5,916 bases of DNA, taken from assembly GCA_003449195.1 (NCBI GenBank), contig DMID01000174.1, positions 250 to 6,165 on the forward strand, in the 5' to 3' direction. Source of the stretch: Lysobacteraceae bacterium. GTDB lineage: Bacteria; Pseudomonadota; Gammaproteobacteria; Xanthomonadales; Xanthomonadaceae. Position 1 is the stretch's first letter, and each line of letters starts with the position of its first letter. The notes beneath the pieces were generated by a model, which saw nothing but the letters and a program-made list of their open reading frames with translations, was not told the DNA's origin and ran no database searches. This document shows positions 1 to 5,916 of the stretch, one piece after another. Both the position numbers and the translations under genes were made by a program.

Positions 1-225
1 CCCTGCGCGATGTGCGCGATGGCGCTGGTGCATGCGCGCGTGGCGCGCGTGGTCTACGGGGCAGCCGATACCAAGACCGGGGCCTGCGGCGGCGTATTCG
101 ACCTGATCGGCGATGCGCGCCACAACCACCGCATCGAAGTCGTGGGCGGCGTGCTCGGCGACGATGCCGGCAAGCGTCTCAGCAATTATTTCCGGGCCAA
201 ACGCGGGCGCCCGCCGCTGGCGTGA
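1..225 (+). CDS. tadA: tRNA-specific adenosine deaminase TadA, C-terminal part (5' truncated by window)
   Basis: This is the C-terminal 74 residues of a TadA-type deaminase, read in frame from base 1. The family converts A34 to inosine in the anticodon of tRNA-Arg(ACG), acting on tRNA in the cytoplasm with a zinc-bound water. The fragment opens directly with PCAMC, the PCxxC half of the zinc site; the HxE half lies outside the window. The following stretch (AMALVHARVARVVYGAADTK, then TGACGG, and later NHRIEVVGGVL) matches the TadA core and its C-terminal helix as I remember the E. coli protein. It ends in a basic tail (FRAKRGRPPLA) and a TGA stop at 223-225. The tail is somewhat shorter than in E. 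coli TadA. The alternative, a generic cytidine/deoxycytidylate deaminase, is unlikely given the TKTGA and NHR signatures. The next gene, orn, starts 72 bp downstream on the same strand. Confidence 0.93.
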   Translation, partial: PCAMCAMALVHARVARVVYGAADTKTGACGGVFDLIGDARHNHRIEVVGGVLGDDAGKRLSNYFRAKRGRPPLA

Positions 226-297
226 GCATGATGCAACGGAAAGCGGTCGTGGGCGGCTGCGTTATCATGCGTGCTTTCCGATGCACCACGAGATGCC
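226..297. repeat. Imperfect inverted repeat between tadA and orn
   Basis: The gap holds TGCAaCGGAAAGC at 232-244 and GCTTTCCGaTGCA at 273-285. The arms pair at 12 of 13 positions, the one mismatch being A-A, around a 28-nt loop. A second, mutually exclusive stem can form from GCATGAT (226-232) and ATCATGC (264-270), with AAC/GTT (235-237/261-263) extending it after a 2-nt bulge. There is no T-run after either arm, so this is not a standard intrinsic terminator. A weak -10-like TATCAT lies at 263-268 inside the loop, but I see no convincing -35. The structure could be a terminator-like end for tadA, an operator, or a 5'-leader element of orn; the sequence alone does not decide. Confidence 0.55.
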
Positions 298-858
298 ATG
301 TCCAGCCCCGCTACGCACAGTGACCGCCTGATCTGGATCGACCTGGAAATGACGGGGCTGGATACCGACCACGACGACATCCTCGAAATCGCCACCGTCG
401 TCACCGATGCCCAGCTCAACGTGCTGGCCGAAGGCCCGGAACTGGCCATCGCGCACCCGCTGGCCACGCTCGAAACCATGGACGACTGGAACCGCAATCA
501 GCACCGGCATTCGGGCCTGTGGCAGCGCGTGCTCGACAGCGATGTCACCGTCGGCCAGGCCGAAGCGCGCACCATCGCTTTCCTGCAGGAGTGGGTGCCG
601 GCCGGCGCTTCGCCGATGTCGGGCAATTCGATCTGCCAGGATCGGCGTTTCCTGCACCGGCAGATGCCGCGGCTGGAAAAGTATTTCCATTACCGCAACC
701 TCGACGTCAGCACCCTGAAGGAGCTGGCTCGGCGCTGGGCGCCGGACGTGCTGGCCTCGCATCGCAAGCGGGCCTCGCACACGGCCCTGAGCGACGTGCA
801 CGATTCGATCGACGAGTTGCGCCACTACCGCAGGAACATCGGCGCACTGGCCGGCTGA
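298..858 (+). CDS. orn: Oligoribonuclease (DEDDh 3'-5' exoribonuclease)
   Basis: Orn degrades 2-5 nt RNAs (nanoRNA) and the dinucleotide pGpG left from c-di-GMP breakdown; in many gammaproteobacteria it is essential. The 186-residue product has the full set of DEDDh residues: D15 and E17 in WIDLEMTGLD, D115 in SGNSICQDRRF, H161 and D166 in SHTALSDVHDS. These sit exactly three positions later than in the 181-residue E. coli enzyme. I chose ATG 298, giving MSSPATHSDRLIWIDLEMTG, because family members begin just before the RLIWIDLEMTG motif. A GTG at 271 is in frame but would add nine residues lying inside the upstream inverted repeat. The ribosome-binding site is weak (GAG at 290-292). It ends 65 bp from the convergent mscS stop. 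No truncation or odd residue is seen. Confidence 0.96.
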   Translation: MSSPATHSDRLIWIDLEMTGLDTDHDDILEIATVVTDAQLNVLAEGPELAIAHPLATLETMDDWNRNQHRHSGLWQRVLDSDVTVGQAEARTIAFLQEWVPAGASPMSGNSICQDRRFLHRQMPRLEKYFHYRNLDVSTLKELARRWAPDVLASHRKRASHTALSDVHDSIDELRHYRRNIGALAG

Positions 859-867
859 GTTTCGATG

Positions 868-894
868 CGGAGCAGGGCCTTGCCATCTGCTCCG
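868..894. terminator. Convergent hairpin between orn and mscS
   Basis: CGGAGCAG (868-875) pairs perfectly with CTGCTCCG (887-894). Inside it GGC (876-878) can pair with GCC (882-884) around a CTT loop, leaving a two-base bulge. The hairpin sits between the stops of the converging orn and mscS genes, where a bidirectional terminator is expected. Neither flank has a T-run, so termination strength is uncertain; it may instead protect the 3' ends of the transcripts. Confidence 0.5.
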
Positions 895-923
895 GCGGTA
901 CGCACGGCGCAGGTGGCGCGGGT

Positions 924-1867
924 TCAGTTGTCGCTCTTGGCAAACGCTTGCGAAGGCGCGATGTCACCGTCGTCGCCGACCGGCTTGCTCAACACCTCGG
1001 CCAGCGGCCGGCCATCGGCATCGTGGTGGTACACGTGCAGGTCGCGCTGCGGGTAGGGCAGTGACAGGCCGCTGGCGACGATGTCGTCGCGGATGGATTC
1101 GAGCAGCTGGCTCCTGGCGCTGCCGACGTCGCCGGTATTGGCCCAGGCGAACAGGGTCAGGTTGACCGAGCTGTCGCCAAGGCTGGCCACCTGCACGAAC
1201 GGTGCAGGCTGTTCCAGCACGAAGGCGTTTTTCCCGGCGATGTCCAGCAGGATGCGCTGCGCCTGTTTCAGGTCATCCTCGTAACTGACGCCCACGGTGA
1301 TGTCGATGCGCCGTTGTGGACGCGTGGTGAGGTTGGTGATGGGGGCCGTGGTGATCGAGCTGTTGGGCAGCACGATCACGCGGTTGTCGGCGGTGCGCAG
1401 CCGGGTCTGGAAGATGCGTACTTCCTCGACGATGCCTTCCAGCCCGGCGACGATCACGGTGTCGCCGACATGGAACGGGCGCAGCACGATCAGCATCACG
1501 CCCGAAGCGATGTTGGACAGCGAATCCTTCAGCGCCAAGCCGACGGCCAGGCCGACCGTGCCGAGGATCGTGACCGCCGAGGCGATCGGCACGCCGAGCT
1601 TGTCCAGCGCGGCAATGCCCACGATCATCAACGCAAGTGCGTAGGCGAGGTTGGAAAGGAACCCGTTGAGGGTGGCATCCATCCGCGCGCGCGTGTTGAT
1701 GCGACGGATCACCCGGGCGATCCATTTGGCCAGCCACCACCCGATCAGCAGGATCGCGATGGCGGCCGCCCAGTTCTGCAGCACCTGCCACCAGTCGATC
1801 CCGCCGTGCGTGGTCAGCGGGACCGACTTGGCCAGTTCGGTGGCGATGTCCGGTGCTGCCGGCGCCG

Positions 1868-1871
<4 letters not shown>
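924..1871 (-). CDS. mscS: Small-conductance mechanosensitive channel, MscS family
   Basis: This is an inner-membrane channel that opens under membrane tension to release solutes during hypo-osmotic shock. The 315-residue product is close in size to E. coli MscS (286). Three hydrophobic segments are visible: about 33-54 (AAAIAILLIGWWLAKWIARV), 72-90 and 95-130. The third carries the family signature, a Gly/Ala-rich pore helix (GTVGLAVGLALKDSLSNIAS) leading into GVMLIVLRPFHVGD. The beta domain follows (VEEVRIFQTRLRTADNRVIVLPNS), then the C-terminal alpha/beta domain ending in LPYPQRDLHV (271-280), the counterpart of the family's PxPQ motif. A hydrophilic tail of about 35 residues follows. Start choice: ATG 1871 overlaps the ppsA stop as ATGA and has GAAGG at 1876-1880. 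In-frame sequence further upstream lies wholly inside ppsA and does not resemble the family. It is very likely cotranslated with ppsA. Other MscS-type paralogues cannot be excluded, so the exact symbol is less sure than the family. Confidence 0.93.
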
Positions 1872-4246
<2,375 letters not shown>

Positions 4247-4254
4247 GCGCGATG

Positions 4255-4258
4255 CTCC
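4255..4258 (-). promoter_or_regulatory. Shine-Dalgarno site deciding the TTG start of ppsA
   Basis: On the minus strand GGAG (complement of CTCC at 4255-4258) lies eight bases before TTG at 4246-4244. No ATG or GTG occurs in frame between here and the start of conserved sequence, so this site supports the unusual TTG initiation codon. Confidence 0.7.
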
Positions 4259-4374
4259 GTATGGCCATCGCCCGAGGCGGGCTGAGTGGCCGCGTCCATG
4301 GGAAGAAGCCGATATGATGCAGCGCCATAACTGCCCGCACAAGGCAGATCAGACGCAAGTCCCATGGGTGCAGC

Positions 4375-4381
4375 AGGGAGG
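4375..4381 (+). promoter_or_regulatory. Shine-Dalgarno site of ppsR
   Basis: AGGGAGG lies six bases (AAAACG) before ATG 4388. It favours this start over the in-frame ATG at 4364, which would place the Shine-Dalgarno inside the coding region and add eight unconserved residues. Confidence 0.75.
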
Positions 4382-4387
4382 AAAACG

Positions 4388-5209
4388 ATGTCAGACACGC
4401 GTCCGGTGTTCTACGTGTCCGATGGAACCGGTATCACGGCCGAAACCGTCGGGCATAGTCTGCTCACGCAATTTCCCGGGGCGAGCTTCGTCACCGACCG
4501 GATTTCCTTCGTCGACAATGCCGAAAAGGCCGAAGAGGCCGTGGCGCGCATCCGCGCGGCGGCCGATCGCTACCAGACGCGCCCGATCGTGGTGAACTCC
4601 TGCGTCGATTCGGGCCTGAGCGTGATCCTTGCCGAAAGCGGGGCGCTGATCCTGGACGTGTTCGCGCCGTTCATCGGGCCGCTCGAACAGGAATTGAACA
4701 CGCAGCGGCACCTGAACGTCGGGCGCGCGCACGGGCTGGTGGATTTCGACACCTACCACCGGCGCATCAATGCGATGAATTTCGCGCTGACCCACGATGA
4801 CGGCATTGCGGTGAACTACGACGAGGCCGACGTGATCCTCGTGGCCGTGTCGCGTGCCGGCAAGACGCCCACCTGCATCTATCTGGCATTGCACTACGGC
4901 GTGCGCGCGGCCAACTATCCACTGACCGACGAGGACCTGGAGAGCGACCGGCTGCCGCCGCGCCTGCGCAACTACCGGCGCAAGCTGTTCGGCCTGACCA
5001 TCGACCCGGAACGGCTGCAGCAGATTCGCCAGGAACGCCGCCCCAACTCGCGCTACTCGGATCCGGAAACCTGTCGGCGCGAGGTCAATGCAGCCGAAGC
5101 CATGTTCCGGGCCGAACGCATTCCCACGCTCAGTACCACGCACACGTCCATCGAGGAAATATCGAGCAAAGTCCTGGCCACGTTCGGCCTGCAGCGCGGC
5201 ATGTTCTGA
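4388..5209 (+). CDS. ppsR: PEP synthase regulatory protein (Thr kinase / pyrophosphorylase, DUF299 family)
   Basis: PpsR switches PEP synthase: with ADP it phosphorylates the threonine next to the phosphohistidine and inactivates the enzyme, and with phosphate it removes that group, releasing pyrophosphate. The 273-residue product matches the family length (277 in E. coli). It begins with the conserved VFYVSDGTGITAETVGHSLL and carries the P-loop-like AVSRAGKTPT at 153-162, followed by the family segment LALHYGVRAANYPLTDEDL (167-185). It ends with a conserved HTSIEEIS (252-259). The first P-loop glycine is Ala153 here. The context is decisive: it is divergent from ppsA, whose product retains T418 and H420. 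The related DUF299 enzyme of pyruvate phosphate dikinase (PPDK) is the alternative, but no PPDK is seen and PpsA is adjacent. Confidence 0.95.
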   Translation: MSDTRPVFYVSDGTGITAETVGHSLLTQFPGASFVTDRISFVDNAEKAEEAVARIRAAADRYQTRPIVVNSCVDSGLSVILAESGALILDVFAPFIGPLEQELNTQRHLNVGRAHGLVDFDTYHRRINAMNFALTHDDGIAVNYDEADVILVAVSRAGKTPTCIYLALHYGVRAANYPLTDEDLESDRLPPRLRNYRRKLFGLTIDPERLQQIRQERRPNSRYSDPETCRREVNAAEAMFRAERIPTLSTTHTSIEEISSKVLATFGLQRGMF

Positions 5210-5222
5210 GTGTGCCGCCGGT

Positions 5223-5250
5223 CCTGTTCTTTGCCGCGGCGAAGGACAGG
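5223..5250 (+). terminator. Long hairpin downstream of ppsR
   Basis: CCTGTTCTTTGCC (5223-5235) pairs with GGCGAAGGACAGG (5238-5250). Eleven pairs are Watson-Crick and two are G-U when read as + strand RNA; the innermost pair must open to give a CGCG loop. It begins 13 bp after the ppsR stop. No T-run follows, so it could be a weak or factor-assisted terminator or a 3'-end stabiliser for ppsR mRNA. Because of the two G-U pairs, the same stem would carry A-C mismatches in minus-strand RNA, so it is better suited to the + strand transcript. Confidence 0.5.
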
Positions 5251-5311
5251 GGCGCGGCCACCGTGGGCGAGGGCGTTTTCGCACGGTTTGCATGCCGTGT
5301 AGGATCGGGCC

Positions 5312-5836
5312 ATGCCCGAAGCTCACCACATACCCGATGCCCGCTATCCGCGATTGAGCCGTTTCGGTTGGCTCATGGCCCTGTATGCCGAGAATCACGA
5401 CCGGCTGCTGCGTCTGTTCGAGCCGCGCGAGCTGAGGGCAGGGCGCTATGTGTCTTCCATCGGCGACGGGCTGGACCTCTACGTCGACGTCATCGAAACG
5501 CACCGCTACACGGTCGAGATGCGCTTGACCTACGGCCTCTGCGACCCGCAGACCGGCGAACCCGACCCATCGGCCTACGTGCGCTTCTATCGCGATGCCT
5601 TGCAGGTGGAGACCACGCATTGCTACGTCGGGCGGCGCTGGCAGGACGTGATGGGCTTGTACCCGCCGCCGGCGGAACTGATCAGCCACCGGATGCGGAT
5701 GAACACCTTCCTCGGCAAATGGCTGCAATATCTGGCCGAACGCGGACACGGCGTTGCGACCCTGAAGCGTGACGACAGCTTTCCGCAGGCGGCAGGACAG
5801 CCAGCAGGGCCCGGCATGGTTGCATCGGTGGGCTGA
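5312..5836 (+). CDS. DUF1249 protein, YqiB-like, function unknown
   Basis: This 174-residue soluble protein resembles the DUF1249 family (E. coli YqiB, about 140 residues), whose role is not known. Visible family features are an N-terminal YAENHDRLLRLFEP, a central ETHRYTVEMRLTYG, then YVRFYRDALQVETTHCYV, and the C-terminal HRMRMNTFLGKWLQYLAERG, the counterpart of the QINQFLADWLRYCLAHG region of YqiB. About 22 residues at the C-terminus (after VATLKRDDS, Gly/Ala/Pro-rich) have no counterpart in E. coli. There are no signal peptide or membrane segments. ATG 5312 has AGGA at 5301-5304, seven bases upstream. In E. coli the family sits with nudF and cpdA; here it follows ppsR by 102 bp, with a hairpin between, so it probably has its own transcript. 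A possible weak -10 (TAGGAT, 5300-5305) is too close to the ATG to trust. Confidence 0.88.
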   Translation: MPEAHHIPDARYPRLSRFGWLMALYAENHDRLLRLFEPRELRAGRYVSSIGDGLDLYVDVIETHRYTVEMRLTYGLCDPQTGEPDPSAYVRFYRDALQVETTHCYVGRRWQDVMGLYPPPAELISHRMRMNTFLGKWLQYLAERGHGVATLKRDDSFPQAAGQPAGPGMVASVG

Positions 5837-5865
5837 AAAGACGAAGCCCCCTTTCGCGGGCTTCG
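5834..5865 (-). terminator. Intrinsic terminator of the minus-strand tRNA gene
   Basis: CGAAGCCC (5842-5849) and GGGCTTCG (5858-5865) form a perfect eight-pair stem with an eight-base loop. Read on the minus strand, the stem is followed directly by TCTTTTCA (5841-5834), a T-rich tail, so it should end the tRNA transcript. It starts eight bases after the tRNA CCA. On the + strand the flank after the stem is GGGGGATGG, so it would be a poorer terminator for the converging DUF1249 gene, though the hairpin could still mark that mRNA's 3' end. Its tail overlaps the DUF1249 stop codon. Confidence 0.75.
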
Positions 5866-5873
5866 GGGGATGG

Positions 5874-5916
5874 TGGCGTCCCCACGGGGATTCGAAACCC
5901 GGGCGCCACCGTGGAA
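5874..5916 (-). tRNA. 3' part of a tRNA-Glu-like gene, anticodon reads UCC (5' part beyond window)
   Basis: On the minus strand this reads as the 3' part of a tRNA from position 33 to 76. CCA is encoded at 5876-5874, the discriminator is G73, and the acceptor strand 66-72 is TGGGGAC. GGGGACGCCA is exactly the end of E. coli tRNA-Glu as I recall it. The T loop is TTCGAAT. The T stem is CGGGT/CCCCG, so position 53 is T and the near-invariant G53-C61 pair is lost. With the four-base variable loop typical of tRNA-Glu (CGCC here), the 3' anticodon-stem strand is GGTGG, then C38, A37, and the anticodon TCC at 5915-5913 with T33 as the last visible base. tRNA-Glu would show TTC. A five-base variable loop would give TTC but place C at 37 and A at 38, unlike known tRNA-Glu. 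It may be a pseudogene or a specialised tRNA. Confidence 0.7.

Larger units (their letters stand above)
4247..4387. promoter_or_regulatory. Divergent ppsA/ppsR promoter region
   Basis: These 141 bp separate the two start codons and must hold promoters for both genes unless they lie inside the coding regions. On the + strand TATGAT (4313-4318) matches five of six bases of a sigma70 -10 box, but no good -35 stands 16-18 bp upstream. On the minus strand CATCAT (complement of 4314-4319), 17 bp from a TTGTGC, is a weak candidate for ppsA; the two candidate -10 boxes overlap. GCCCG/CGGGC (4270-4274/4278-4282) forms a small hairpin in the ppsA leader. I found no clear Cra-type operator, though E. 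coli ppsA is Cra-activated. The -10/-35 calls are tentative. Confidence 0.4.

Noticed and set aside
265..825. 186-codon frame on the minus strand opposite orn
   Set aside because: It is the complement of orn, which carries all five DEDDh residues; the antisense product resembles nothing I recognise.
4247..4342. Longer PpsA starting at the ATG at 4342
   Set aside because: It would add 32 residues without family similarity and cover most of the divergent control region. The TTG at 4246 has a GGAG site and gives the usual 792 residues.
4391..5749. Open frame of about 450 codons on the minus strand, antisense to ppsR and most of the DUF1249 gene
   Set aside because: It spans two well-supported + strand genes and the gap between them, has no family resemblance, and shows the same GC-shadow composition.
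5872..5910. Inverted repeat GGTGGCG/CGCCACC as a possible mobile-element end or terminator
   Set aside because: Both arms lie within the tRNA 3' part (acceptor/CCA end and anticodon stem), and the CCCC/GGGG pairing between them is also tRNA sequence. The tRNA reading explains the pattern better.

Overview
The window looks like ordinary chromosomal DNA from a high-GC gammaproteobacterium. My best guess is the Xanthomonadales (Xanthomonas/Lysobacter/Rhodanobacter-like), from the gene set, strong G/C third-position bias and protein similarity recalled from memory. I see no transposase, integrase, phage gene, CRISPR array or defence gene. All five complete or partial protein families present are known housekeeping or widespread families.

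Layout, left to right. (1) The 3' part of tadA (tRNA adenosine deaminase, + strand) runs in from the left edge. A 72-bp gap with a strong imperfect inverted repeat follows, then orn (oligoribonuclease, + strand). (2) Orn converges on a two-gene minus-strand unit, ppsA then mscS, with a hairpin in the 65-bp convergent gap. PpsA (PEP synthase) starts at a TTG codon and its stop overlaps the ATG of a small MscS-type mechanosensitive channel gene (ATGA overlap). (3) Divergent from ppsA across about 140 bp is ppsR, the bifunctional kinase/pyrophosphorylase that switches PEP synthase off and on by acting on the Thr beside its catalytic His. Both that Thr and that His are visible in this PpsA. (4) A DUF1249 (YqiB-like) gene of unknown function follows ppsR, with a long perfect-or-wobble hairpin in the gap. 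(5) At the right edge, on the minus strand, lies the 3' part of a tRNA gene cut by the window end, followed by a terminator with a T-rich tail that faces the DUF1249 gene.

Functionally, the central block is a gluconeogenic switch: PpsA makes PEP from pyruvate and ATP, and PpsR controls it according to energy state. The mscS gene is probably cotranslated with ppsA. TadA, Orn and the terminal tRNA concern tRNA modification, RNA turnover and translation, and share no evident operon with the central block.

The most unusual item is the tRNA at the right edge. Its acceptor stem, discriminator base and short variable loop are those of tRNA-Glu. The anticodon read from the same alignment is UCC (glycine) rather than UUC, and the nearly invariant G53-C61 pair is broken. 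It is either a degenerate tRNA-Glu copy or a specialised tRNA; the missing 5' half would help decide.
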